Source: Streptomyces tirandamycinicus (lineage in GTDB: Bacteria; Actinomycetota; Actinomycetes; Streptomycetales; Streptomycetaceae). Taken from it: a DNA stretch of 64,000 nt. Positions 14,113 through 23,071 of the stretch are shown one piece after another (position 1 is the first letter of the stretch; every line of letters starts with the position of its first letter). The position numbers were made by a program, and so were the translations under genes. Under the pieces are notes generated by a model. It saw nothing but the letters and a program-made list of their open reading frames with translations, was not told the DNA's origin and searched no databases. The stretch is from positions 6,430,531 through 6,494,530 of the forward strand of contig NZ_CP029188.1 in NCBI RefSeq assembly GCF_003097515.1. Reading direction: 5' to 3'.

Positions 14113-17100
14113 TCAGATCTCGTCCAGCCCCTCCTCCCGGCGGATCATCCGCCAGGCGGCCCTGCGCGCGCTGCGGTCGAGGTTGGACTTGAAGTCCCGG
14201 TCGGTGCCGAAGTACCGCTTGCCGAGGGTGTCGATGGTGGAGACGTGATCCATCATGTTCTCCTCGAACTTCTTGTCCCAGACGATGCCGAAGTTCGCCT
14301 CGTCGTTGACGAGGGCGGCGGCCCGGACCTTCGGGTCCTTCTTGGTGGCGTTGAAGGCCGGGAGGACGTCCTCCTCCGTGAACTCCGTGCCGAACTTGGC
14401 GTTGAACTTCTCGATCAGCTCGGACAGCAGTGACCTCTCGGCGTCCTTGGCGCCGCCGACTCCGTCGCCGAAGCCCTTGAGCTCGGCCGGACCCTCGGCG
14501 TTGAGGGATACGTCGTGCTCGCCGGTCTTCTCGACGCGCAGGTGGCTCAGATCCACCTCGCCAATGTCGACTCCGCCGTCGGCGAGGCGAGGGAGGCGGT
14601 TGAGCAGGTAGCGGCCGTAGAGGTACAGGCGCTCCAACTCGGCGTCCTGGTACGGCACGATCTGCGCGAGGAAGCCGTACTTGCGGACGTAGTCGTTGAG
14701 GTTGGCCCGGAACTCCTCGGCCGTCTCGACGTCGTCCTCCTCCTCGCTCTCCAAGAGGGCGGAGAAGCGGGTGACGGCGGGGGACAGGAGCCGGTACAGC
14801 TCGGCGTGCAGCTTCTCCCACTTGGACTGGGAGCCGCCCGCCTTCGCCTGTGCCTCGAAGTACGCGGACACGAACTCGTCCATGTCCGGCTCTGAGATGA
14901 CCGGCACGGCCATGACGCGACTCTGGGCCGTGTAGAGGAGGTTCGGGTCGGAGGGCAGGGTGTGCGCCTCCTCGAAGTACGGGCGGAAGGCGTCCTGGAT
15001 GTCCTCGGCCTCGTTGACGAAGTCCAGGACGGCGAGGTCGGCCTGGGACTTGCGTTCGGCGGTGCGGTTGAGGCGGGAGAGGGTCTGCACGGCGGCGATG
15101 CCGGTCAGGGTCTTGTTGACGTACATCGTCGTGAGGAGCGGCTGGTCGAAGCCGGTCTGGTACTTCTCGGCGACGACCAGGATCCGGTACTCCTGCTGCC
15201 CCTTGCCGCCGGCCTTCGCGGCCTTGTCGTCGGCGCGGGTGTAGCCGAACGCCTTCGGCAGCGCGCCCTCGGAGAGGCCGCCGTTCTCCTTGACCTCGGT
15301 GGTCTCCTCGCCGTCGATGGTGAGGGAGCCGGAGATCGCGACCAGGACGCCGAGATCCGGGTACTTGGTGTCGTACTCGACGTCGGCGATGTAGCTCCGG
15401 ATGGCACGGGCCATCTGCACGGCGGAGTGGCGGGAGGCCGTGACCACCATCGCCTTGGCGCGTCCGCCGAGCCGGCCGCGGGTGTGGCGGACGAAGTGCT
15501 CGACGATCACCTGGGCGTGCTGGGACACCGTGTGCTCGTGCATGAGCGCGAACCGGGCGAGCAGACTGTTCGCCTTGGAGGGGTCGACCTCCTTCTCGTC
15601 ACTGTTGAGGTTCGCGAGCTTCCAGTAGGTGTTGTACGTGACGTAGTTGCGCAGCGGGTCGAGGATGAAGCCTTCCTCGATGGCCTGGCGCATGGAGTAC
15701 GTGTGGAAGGGGCGGTAGACCGTCTTGCCGTTCTCCACGCCTTCCGTGCCGAAGAGTTCGAGCGTCTTGGACTTGGGGGTGGCGGTGAAGGCGAAATAGG
15801 AGAGATTCGCGGCGCGGGAGCGCTCGATGGCCTTCGCCTTCAGCTTGTCGTCCACGGTGACCGTGGTCGCGCCCTCGTCGTCCGAGTCGGCGTCCAGGCC
15901 GAGGTCGCGCAGGGCGGACTTCACGGCGGTGGCGGCGTCGCCGGACTGGGAGGAGTGTGCCTCGTCGACGATGATCGCGAAGCGGGTGCCCTTGATCTCC
16001 GTGGGGTTGCGCTTGATGTAGTCGAGCAGGGCCGGGAACGAGTGCAGGGTGACCGTGACGATCTTCCCGGTGTCCCGGGAGAGGGCGCGGGCGAGCTGCT
16101 CGCTCTTCGCGCCGTGCTTCTCGTCGACCTTCACGACCAGGCCGTCCGTTTGCGAGAAGCTGCCGACCGTTTCCCGGAGTTGGGAGTCCAGGTTGCGGCG
16201 GTCCGTGATGACGATGACCTTGTCGAAGACGGGTTCGCCGGGCTTGATGCGATCGTGGGCGATGGCCTCGGGGTCGAGGACGCGCGGGTCGGTGCCGGCG
16301 TGCAGGTCGCTGAGGCGATGGGCCAGCCAGCCGATGGTGTTCGACTTGCCCGAGCCGGCGGAGGCCATGACCAGGTAGTTCTGGCCGGCACCGTGGGTGG
16401 CCGCGTGGGCGGTGAGCTTGCGGACCACGTCCCACTGGTGGAAGCGGGGGAAGATCGTCGACTTGGTGGTGCCGCCGCCGGGCGTCTTGTGCTTCTGCTG
16501 GTGCACGAAACGCTGGAGGAGGTCCAGCCAGTTGTCGCGCTGCCAGACCTGTTCCCAGAGGTAGCTGGTCGCGTACGTGCCGTGGGCCGTGGGCGCTGGG
16601 TTCCCAGCCCCGCCGGGCTGGCCAGGGCCGTTCGAGCCCGTGTTGAACGGCAGGAACCGGGTGCTCTTGCCGCGCAGTTGCGTGGTGACGAAGACCAGGT
16701 CCGGGTCGACGGCGAAGTTCGCGATCACGCGCCGTGCGAAGATCAGCTCGGTCGGGTCCCGGTCCGTCCGGTACTGCTCCTTGGCCTGCTCGACGCCCTG
16801 CCCGGTCAGCGGGTTCTTCAGCTCGGCCGCGGCGATGGGGATTCCGTTGAGGAACAGGGTGAGGTCGAGGCGGTGGCCCCAGTCGGCCTGCTTGGTGGCG
16901 TAGGGGAGTTCGCGGACGACGGTGAGGCGGTTGGCGCGGTAGCCGTCGAGGACGGAGTCGGCGGAGATGAGGTTGGGCTTGAAGTAGGCGACGCGGAGAC
17001 GGACGCCTCGGTCCTTGACGCCGTTGCGGAGGACGTGGAGGAGGCCGTCATCGGCTATGGCCCGGTCGAGACGCTGGGCGAAACCGCGCTGGGCCTCGTT

Positions 17101-17295
17101 GGGGTTGCCGCCGTAGACGGTGAGCAGTTCGTTCCACTCGTCGGGTTGGGTCGCGCCGATGAAGGTGTAGAGCTCGTTGGTGTCGAGGCCGAGGTCGGGT
17201 CGGTAGTCCTCGGGGTTGGCCTCGCGCCAACCGCGCTCGCAGAGGGCGGCGACTACAGCCGACCCGAAGGAGGACTCGTCGTGCACGGGGCTCAT
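14113..17295 (-). CDS. hsdR: Type I restriction endonuclease subunit R
   Basis: 1060 aa, full length for the family. The N-terminal nuclease carries AAELKNPLTGQG (about 156), the ExK of the PD-(D/E)XK site. SF2 motor motifs follow: MASAGSGKSNT (about 309), VDEAHSSQSG (about 439) and the FTATPK motif. VVAEKYQTGFDQPLL and LSRLNRT lie in the second RecA lobe. The gene starts with ATGA overlapping the hsdS stop by 4 nt, so M, S and R form one operon in that order. With HsdM and HsdS it would cut unmodified invading DNA far from the recognition site. No frameshift is seen, so the system looks intact. Confidence 0.95.
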   Translation of the reverse strand: MSPVHDESSFGSAVVAALCERGWREANPEDYRPDLGLDTNELYTFIGATQPDEWNELLTVYGGNPNEAQRGFAQRLDRAIADDGLLHVLRNGVKDRGVRLRVAYFKPNLISADSVLDGYRANRLTVVRELPYATKQADWGHRLDLTLFLNGIPIAAAELKNPLTGQGVEQAKEQYRTDRDPTELIFARRVIANFAVDPDLVFVTTQLRGKSTRFLPFNTGSNGPGQPGGAGNPAPTAHGTYATSYLWEQVWQRDNWLDLLQRFVHQQKHKTPGGGTTKSTIFPRFHQWDVVRKLTAHAATHGAGQNYLVMASAGSGKSNTIGWLAHRLSDLHAGTDPRVLDPEAIAHDRIKPGEPVFDKVIVITDRRNLDSQLRETVGSFSQTDGLVVKVDEKHGAKSEQLARALSRDTGKIVTVTLHSFPALLDYIKRNPTEIKGTRFAIIVDEAHSSQSGDAATAVKSALRDLGLDADSDDEGATTVTVDDKLKAKAIERSRAANLSYFAFTATPKSKTLELFGTEGVENGKTVYRPFHTYSMRQAIEEGFILDPLRNYVTYNTYWKLANLNSDEKEVDPSKANSLLARFALMHEHTVSQHAQVIVEHFVRHTRGRLGGRAKAMVVTASRHSAVQMARAIRSYIADVEYDTKYPDLGVLVAISGSLTIDGEETTEVKENGGLSEGALPKAFGYTRADDKAAKAGGKGQQEYRILVVAEKYQTGFDQPLLTTMYVNKTLTGIAAVQTLSRLNRTAERKSQADLAVLDFVNEAEDIQDAFRPYFEEAHTLPSDPNLLYTAQSRVMAVPVISEPDMDEFVSAYFEAQAKAGGSQSKWEKLHAELYRLLSPAVTRFSALLESEEEDDVETAEEFRANLNDYVRKYGFLAQIVPYQDAELERLYLYGRYLLNRLPRLADGGVDIGEVDLSHLRVEKTGEHDVSLNAEGPAELKGFGDGVGGAKDAERSLLSELIEKFNAKFGTEFTEEDVLPAFNATKKDPKVRAAALVNDEANFGIVWDKKFEENMMDHVSTIDTLGKRYFGTDRDFKSNLDRSARRAAWRMIRREEGLDEI

Positions 17296-18560
17296 ACCGT
17301 GACTCCTTCGGTTACGTTGCGGCCGCTGGCGGTGGATACGTCGAACTGGCCTGTCACGGCGGCGGTGATGAGGGCTTGGCGGCGCTCAGCCAGCAGAGCG
17401 AGCATCTGATGTGCATGCCTTCTCAGCTCTCCTGATTTCTCTGTGAGTGCATCGATGTGCCGGAGAGCGTCGAGCTGACGGTCGTGTGCCATGTGGGGGA
17501 CTAGCAGGTTCCCGTATTTCTCCGCGTTGACGTTCTGGATAGTGGCCTGGATTGCCCCTTCGTTGATCTGCTGCCAGTAGGCGGTGGTTTGGCAGAAGTG
17601 CCAGATGAGACGGGGCAGTATCAGCTGGCTGTTCAAGCGTGCGCGAATCAGGTAACCGGCATGGGCAGCTGGCCCGAATCGGAGGTCGTACAGGAACGCT
17701 TTGCCCGCGGTGGCCCCACTGCGCACTAGGAGGAGGTCGCCGTCGTCCAAGAGGTACTGCTGCGCCACCTCGGGAGGAAGCGACGCGAAGGTCTCATCGC
17801 GGAGAGTGCCGTCCTCCGCGATGTCGGTCGTGCGGATGTACCGGGGCCAGTCCCGGCGGTCGTGCTGCGCCGGTTCGTTCGCCCCGTAGGACGGAGGGGA
17901 GAGCAACAGATACTTGAGGCGGATTGATTTTTCTGCCACATGGGAGAGAACCTCCTCAATCGCGGCTTCCTCACGTTCCTTGAGGAGATCGATCAAATGC
18001 AGTTGAGATCTGACCAGTCGGTCGATGCGGGCAGTCTCGGTGTCGAGGTAGTCGGCGATGCGGCACTGCTCCTCCAGTGGGGGTGCAGGGAGTGGGAAGC
18101 GCTTGATGTCCCGTTGGAAGAGATGGGGCACGCCCATGCCGTCCTTAACGGAATTGATGTGGCCCTGGATGAAGCTGCTCTGGATCACGTAGCGAAGAAA
18201 GCGCGGCTCCATGTCAAAGCTTCGGAGCACGGCGATTGACCCGTTCACTGTGGCGGCACGCGGTAGCTGGCGAACGATATTCACGATGCCCAGGGTGTTG
18301 CCGTCTTTGGCTAGTAGAACGTCACCGACCTGAAGTTTCAGCTCGGGGGACTCGTTGTATCGGAACTCCGAGATGTAATTTACTCTCACAAAGTCGATCT
18401 CGGCGTTCTTGATGTTCGGTGTGGCCAAGAAGGCGTAGCCATCCGGTTGATACTCCGAAGCCGTCAGAGCCTTCCAGCCGATCCTGGCATTGACAGTCGC
18501 GATGCGGTCGAGGCGAGTCTCTGACCATCCCTCAGGAAGGGCGCGAATGGCGTCCGTCAT
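17292..18560 (-). CDS. hsdS: Type I restriction-modification specificity subunit S
   Basis: 422 aa from the ATG at 18560 (ATGA overlap with the hsdM stop); a longer in-frame ORF would run into hsdM. Two target-recognition domains are visible, the first beginning LPEGWSETRLDRIATVNARI and the second RLKYLLLSPPSYGANEPAQH. Each is followed by a conserved helical spacer containing the IADYLDTETARIDRL segment or its equivalent. Base use is clearly less G+C-rich than in hsdM and hsdR, with several AT-rich stretches around 18150-18400. That is the usual mark of recombinational replacement of specificity genes. The two TRDs define a bipartite target that cannot be predicted by eye. Confidence 0.93.
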   Translation of the reverse strand: MTDAIRALPEGWSETRLDRIATVNARIGWKALTASEYQPDGYAFLATPNIKNAEIDFVRVNYISEFRYNESPELKLQVGDVLLAKDGNTLGIVNIVRQLPRAATVNGSIAVLRSFDMEPRFLRYVIQSSFIQGHINSVKDGMGVPHLFQRDIKRFPLPAPPLEEQCRIADYLDTETARIDRLVRSQLHLIDLLKEREEAAIEEVLSHVAEKSIRLKYLLLSPPSYGANEPAQHDRRDWPRYIRTTDIAEDGTLRDETFASLPPEVAQQYLLDDGDLLLVRSGATAGKAFLYDLRFGPAAHAGYLIRARLNSQLILPRLIWHFCQTTAYWQQINEGAIQATIQNVNAEKYGNLLVPHMAHDRQLDALRHIDALTEKSGELRRHAHQMLALLAERRQALITAAVTGQFDVSTASGRNVTEGVTV

Positions 18561-20548
18561 TCCGTAACCTCCCCCAACAGCGCCTGAATCTCCGCCTCCA
18601 GCGCCTTCAACTCCGCGTCGATCTCCGCCAACGGCCGCGGCGGCTCGTACACATAGAAGTGCCGCGTAAACGGAATCTCGTACCCGATCTTTGTCTTGCT
18701 GTGGTCGATCCACGCATCCGGCACATGCGGGTGAACCTCCCGCTTCAGGTACTCCTCCACGTCCTCACCCAACGGCACGTTCTCGTAGTCCCGAAGCTCG
18801 GAGTCCGGCTCCGGCTGCCCCTTGACGAGCTGCACCTCGCCCTCCGGGTCCCGCAGGCCGATCGCGTCACGCAGCGCCTTGTTGAAGGGCGCCCCCGTGG
18901 GCCACGTCGACCCGGCCGCGACCACCGCGTCCTTGAGGGCGAGCCAGGCCTCCTGCTTCGTAGCCCAGCTCCTGACCTCCATCGACTCGAAGGCGTCGAA
19001 CATGACCGAAGCCTGCGGAAGCTTCTGGATGACCTTGGACGCCTCCAGCGCCGCCAGCGTCTCCTCCGTCACCTCGAACCGCAGCTTCAGCGGACGCTCC
19101 ACCGTGATCCGCTGGTACCCGAAGTCCTCGTTCCAGAAGACCTTCACCTTGCCGTGCAGCGGATGCTCCGCATCCCCCGCCGCGGCCAGCGCCTCCCCGT
19201 ACAGCTTGACCACCGTCGCGATGTGGTCCTTGCCCAGCTCCTTGCGCTTGTCGCCGAGCGACTTGCGCATCTTCTGCCACTGGTCCCGCGCGTCCAGCAG
19301 CACGACCTTGCCCTTGTGGTCGGGGCTCTTCCGGTTGGTCAGGATCCAGAAGTACGTCGAGATGCCGGTGTTGTAGAAGAGCTGGTCCGGCAGGGCGACG
19401 ATGCCCTCCAGCCAGTCGTTCTCCAGGATCCAGCGGCGGATCTCCGACTCGCCCGACCCGGCCGCGCCGGTGAACAGCGGCGATCCGTTGAAGACGATCG
19501 CGATGCGCGAGCCGCCTCCGCCGTTCACGTCGACCGGCTTCATCTTGTCGATCATGTGCTGGAGGAACAGCAGAGAGCCGTCGTTGATGCGCGGCAGCCC
19601 CGCCCCGAAGCGGCCGGCCTCGCCCAGCGACTTGTGCTCGTGCTCGACCTCCTCCTTGACCTTCTTCCACTCCACGCCGAACGGCGGGTTGGCCAGCATG
19701 TAGTCGAAGGTCTTGCGGGCGTGCCCGTCGTCGGAGAAGGAGTTGCCGAAGGCGATGTTCTCCGGGTCCTGGCCCTTGATCATGAGGTCGGACCGGCAGA
19801 TCGCCCACGACTCGGGGTTGAGCTCCTGCCCGTACACCTCCACCGTGGCGTCCTCGTTGAACTCGGTGATGAGGTCGTCCATCGCGGAGAGCATGCCGCC
19901 CGTGCCGCAGGCCGGGTCGAGGACCGTGCGCACCGTACCGGGGAGCTGGAGCGCGTCGCCGTCCGGGGCGACCAGCAGCCGCACCATCAGCTGGATGACC
20001 TCGCGGGGCGTGAAGTGCTCACCGGCCGTCTCGTTCGACTGCTCCGCGAAGCGGCGGATGAGTTCCTCGAAGATGTAGCCCATGTTGTGGTTGGGCACGA
20101 CCTCGGGACGCAGGTCCAGGTCCGTGAACTTGCCGATGACCTTGTAGAGCAGGTCGGCGTCGTCCAGTCGCTTGATCTGCTGAGCGAACTCGAAGCGTTC
20201 CAGCACGCCCCGCGCGTTGTCCGAGAACGCCCCCACGTACACATGAAGGTTCTTCGCGGCGTTCTGCGGGTCCGCGGCGATCTTCTTCAGGGTCAGGCGC
20301 GACCGGTTGTAGAAGGAGTGGCCTGACGCCCGCCGCAGGAAGCGGTCCGGGTCGATGTCGCTGTCCTTGTGCTGCTCCGCGATCTCCGCGGCCTTCTCGC
20401 GCGTCGGCTCCAGCACGCACTCCAGGCGCCGCAGCACGGTGAACGGCAGGATGACCTTGCCGTAGTCGGACTGCTTGTAGTCCCCCCGCAGGAGGTCGGC
20501 GACGGACCACGCGTGGTTCGCCAACTCCGTGTGCTTGCTGCTGTTCAA
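18557..20548 (-). CDS. hsdM: Type I restriction-modification DNA methyltransferase subunit M
   Basis: About 663 aa from a TTG at 20548 with GGGGAT upstream; this gives the expected start NSSKHTELANHAWSVADLLR. The in-frame TTG at 20620 would add 24 residues of low-complexity sequence. The N-terminal HsdM_N helices (ADLLRGDYKQSDYGKVILPF) are followed by the SAM motif VLDPACGTGGML (about 209) and NPPF (about 286), the N6-adenine methylase signature. The C-terminal tail is longer than in the E. coli enzyme. It is the first gene of the M-S-R operon and overlaps hsdS by 4 nt. It methylates the host's target sites and forms the core of the restriction complex. Confidence 0.93.
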   Translation of the reverse strand: MNSSKHTELANHAWSVADLLRGDYKQSDYGKVILPFTVLRRLECVLEPTREKAAEIAEQHKDSDIDPDRFLRRASGHSFYNRSRLTLKKIAADPQNAAKNLHVYVGAFSDNARGVLERFEFAQQIKRLDDADLLYKVIGKFTDLDLRPEVVPNHNMGYIFEELIRRFAEQSNETAGEHFTPREVIQLMVRLLVAPDGDALQLPGTVRTVLDPACGTGGMLSAMDDLITEFNEDATVEVYGQELNPESWAICRSDLMIKGQDPENIAFGNSFSDDGHARKTFDYMLANPPFGVEWKKVKEEVEHEHKSLGEAGRFGAGLPRINDGSLLFLQHMIDKMKPVDVNGGGGSRIAIVFNGSPLFTGAAGSGESEIRRWILENDWLEGIVALPDQLFYNTGISTYFWILTNRKSPDHKGKVVLLDARDQWQKMRKSLGDKRKELGKDHIATVVKLYGEALAAAGDAEHPLHGKVKVFWNEDFGYQRITVERPLKLRFEVTEETLAALEASKVIQKLPQASVMFDAFESMEVRSWATKQEAWLALKDAVVAAGSTWPTGAPFNKALRDAIGLRDPEGEVQLVKGQPEPDSELRDYENVPLGEDVEEYLKREVHPHVPDAWIDHSKTKIGYEIPFTRHFYVYEPPRPLAEIDAELKALEAEIQALLGEVTE

Positions 20549-20663
20549 CTGGATCCCCGGATTCCTTCCGAAATGTCCCAACCCCACCGACCGAGCCGAG
20601 CCGAGTCCATCGGCTGACAAGGACGGTCCGACAAGTGTGGTCTATGCGTGAAGCCCTGCGTGC

Positions 20664-22895
20664 CTAATGGGGCGAATCGTCACCCGCGCCGCGTACCTCC
20701 GCGACTTCCTTGGACGGCAGCAACTGGCCCCCCGTGAGTCCGCCCGCCAGCAGCCGTGCCGTCTCCTCCGCCAGCCCCGTCGCCCGCCGCGCCTCCGCCC
20801 GGAGCTCATGCACATGTCGGAACGCCTCCCCGTACCGCCGCTGCTCCTCCAGCGGCAGCAGCGGCACGCGCAGCCGGCCAGGGCTGACCGTCAGGACCGT
20901 ACTGCCCGTCGACGCGCCCGCGATGTTCTTCTCCGCGCCCAGGAACCCGGCGAGGAACCAGGCGTCCAGGCGTGCCGGGTCCGGCCGGAACAGGTGGACG
21001 TGGGTGCCAAGCAGGGCGCCGGCGTCCTCCTCGCCCGCGACCCGCGTCATAGGACCGTCCCCGCTCGCGACCGCCCGTACGAGGACGTCCCCGGCGGCGA
21101 TCACGGGTGCCGTGTCACCGCGCAGCTCCGCCGGGTCGCCCGTGGGAGCCGATCCGCGCGCGATGTCCGAGCCGGTGAGCACCGCACCAGCCCCCGGCTG
21201 CTCACCGCTCCCGCTCCCACTCCCGCTTCCGGTCCCGCCTTCCGCGCGCCCCCGCGCCCCCTCCGGCACCGTCCGCAGCAGCGTCAGCGCCCCGCCCCGC
21301 GCGAGGTCGGAAGCCGTCGCCGTCCGCCACTCCCGCGCCGAGCCGGCGCCCGCCGCACTCCAGCCCTCGTGACCGGCCGTCCGGGCGAGGGACTTCGCGG
21401 CCCCGACCAGGCTCCGGCGAGTGGCGTCGACCTCCGCCGACAGTTGCGCCGGATCGACCTCGGCCCGTGACGCCCGTACGAGTCGTGCCGGGGTCAGGTC
21501 CACCACGTCGTCCAGCAGGTCCACCACGTCCGCCGCGTGCGCGACACCGGGTTCGCCCTCGAACGCGTCCGGGCTCTCCGTGAACGCCCGCCACACTCCG
21601 AGGACTCGCGCCGTCATGCCCGGCCAGTCCACGGACGCGGACCGGCCCGCACCCCGCGTACGGGCGGCGGGCACCGCCGTACCCCCACGCCCGACCACCG
21701 ATGCCGCCGCCGTAGCCGACGACGTCTCCGCCGCCGCGTCCACGAACAGCACCGACTTGCGCTCCGGCCCCCCCGGCTCGGGCCGCTGCAGCACCCACAC
21801 CTGCAGACCGACGTGCAACGGCACCGACGCGCCGACCGGCAGCGCGATCACCGCCCGCAGTGCCCCACTGCGCACCAGCTCCGCCCGTACGCGACGCCCC
21901 GACGCCCGCCCGGCCGTGGCCGGCGGCAGCAGCAGGGCCGCGTAGCCGCCGGGTGTCAGATGGGCCAGCGCGTGTTGCACCCATGCCAGTTCGGACTCGG
22001 CGCGCGCCGGTACGCCGTACGCCCAGCGGGGGTCGTACGCCAACTCGTCGTGGCCCCAGTCGCGGATGGCGTACGGCGGATTGCACAGCACCGCGTCCAC
22101 GACGAGGTCGGGGAAGGCGTCCGCGCGGAGGCTGTCGGCGGCGCGCACGGTGACCGAGGCCTCCGGGGCCGTCAGCATCAGGCTCACGGCGCTGCGCCGG
22201 GCCTGCACGGGCAGGTTGTCCTGGCCGTACAGCTCGCGCGCGCCCCGGCGGGCAACCGCCGCCAGCAGGCTGCCGCTGCCGCAGGCCGGGTCGAGGACGC
22301 GGGCCGGTGCGCCGGGGATCAGGCGGGCGAGCAGGTCCGCGAGCGGAGCGGGGGTCTGGTACGCGCCGGACGCGGCGCTGTCCTCCAGCTCCCGTTCCGC
22401 GAGCACGGCCAGCGCGGCCTGCCCGCCCTCGTCGCGTACACACGCGTACAGCGCGCGCAGCACGGCCGCGTCGCCCGCCTGGAAGCGGACGGGATCCGCG
22501 GCCGGTACGGCGTCGGCCGCCGACGCCGCGTCGCGCTCCGCGTGGGCGGCGAGATCCGCGTCCGGCAACCGCGTGGCGGCCGTCAGCTCCGCCGGCGAGC
22601 GCGCCGCCGTCGCGAGGACGAGGAGCAGCAGGTCCGCAGGCGTACCGCCGCCGCTCTGCGCGTGCAGGCGGAGCGTCGTGCGGAGTTCCTCCGCCGGGGT
22701 CGCGGCCGAGGCGTGACCGCGTGAGGCGAGCCAGGCGCGCACGGCCTCCAGGTCGTACAGCGGACTGCTCTCCGTGCCGCCGGACGGCGCGGGGAAGTCC
22801 TCGTGCCGACGACGCCAGTTGCTGACCGTGGCGCGCGTGACCCCCGCGATGCGGGAGATCTCGGCGGCGGTCACCTGCGCGAATGGCTGGGGCAT
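20664..22895 (-). CDS. N6-adenine DNA methylase with N-terminal HTH and C-terminal specificity-like region
   Basis: 743 aa. Residues 8-60 form a MerR/phage-type HTH (AAEISRIAGVTRATVSNWRR). The methylase core has VLDPACGSGSLL (about 198) and NPPYAIRDWG (about 270). A linker with a GSGSGSGSGSG run (about 560) leads to a C-terminal part that looks like an HsdS half (VSPGRLRVPLLPLEEQRRYG). So methylation and target recognition are in one chain, as in type IIG-like or orphan enzymes, but no nuclease motif is seen. It lies 115 bp upstream of hsdM on the same strand and is divergent from a DGQHR-type gene. It is probably a self-contained, perhaps self-regulating, orphan methylase. Confidence 0.85.
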   Translation of the reverse strand: MPQPFAQVTAAEISRIAGVTRATVSNWRRRHEDFPAPSGGTESSPLYDLEAVRAWLASRGHASAATPAEELRTTLRLHAQSGGGTPADLLLLVLATAARSPAELTAATRLPDADLAAHAERDAASAADAVPAADPVRFQAGDAAVLRALYACVRDEGGQAALAVLAERELEDSAASGAYQTPAPLADLLARLIPGAPARVLDPACGSGSLLAAVARRGARELYGQDNLPVQARRSAVSLMLTAPEASVTVRAADSLRADAFPDLVVDAVLCNPPYAIRDWGHDELAYDPRWAYGVPARAESELAWVQHALAHLTPGGYAALLLPPATAGRASGRRVRAELVRSGALRAVIALPVGASVPLHVGLQVWVLQRPEPGGPERKSVLFVDAAAETSSATAAASVVGRGGTAVPAARTRGAGRSASVDWPGMTARVLGVWRAFTESPDAFEGEPGVAHAADVVDLLDDVVDLTPARLVRASRAEVDPAQLSAEVDATRRSLVGAAKSLARTAGHEGWSAAGAGSAREWRTATASDLARGGALTLLRTVPEGARGRAEGGTGSGSGSGSGEQPGAGAVLTGSDIARGSAPTGDPAELRGDTAPVIAAGDVLVRAVASGDGPMTRVAGEEDAGALLGTHVHLFRPDPARLDAWFLAGFLGAEKNIAGASTGSTVLTVSPGRLRVPLLPLEEQRRYGEAFRHVHELRAEARRATGLAEETARLLAGGLTGGQLLPSKEVAEVRGAGDDSPH

Positions 22896-22927
22896 GGCGG
22901 GGGTCCTGAGCCTCTCTGGAGTGAACA

Positions 22928-22972
22928 GTCAACAACCTACAGCACTCGTCAAATCCGTCAATGTGTTTGACG
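22928..22972. promoter_or_regulatory. Operator-like GTCAA repeats between methylase and DGQHR gene
   Basis: CGTCAAA (22947-22953) and TTTGACG (22966-22972) form a perfect inverted repeat. Two further GTCAA copies lie at about 22928 and 22956. The right arm doubles as a -35-like TTGACG for the rightward gene. The HTH of the divergent methylase is an obvious candidate binder, but that is inference. Confidence 0.5.
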
Positions 22973-23071
22973 ATGCTTTCATGGGCATGCTTCTCTTGTG
23001 ATGCTTGCGGATGGAGGCCGCTCGCTTCCGTAAGTGCTTGTGCCGCCCGTCAGAGAACTCAGGGGATTCCC

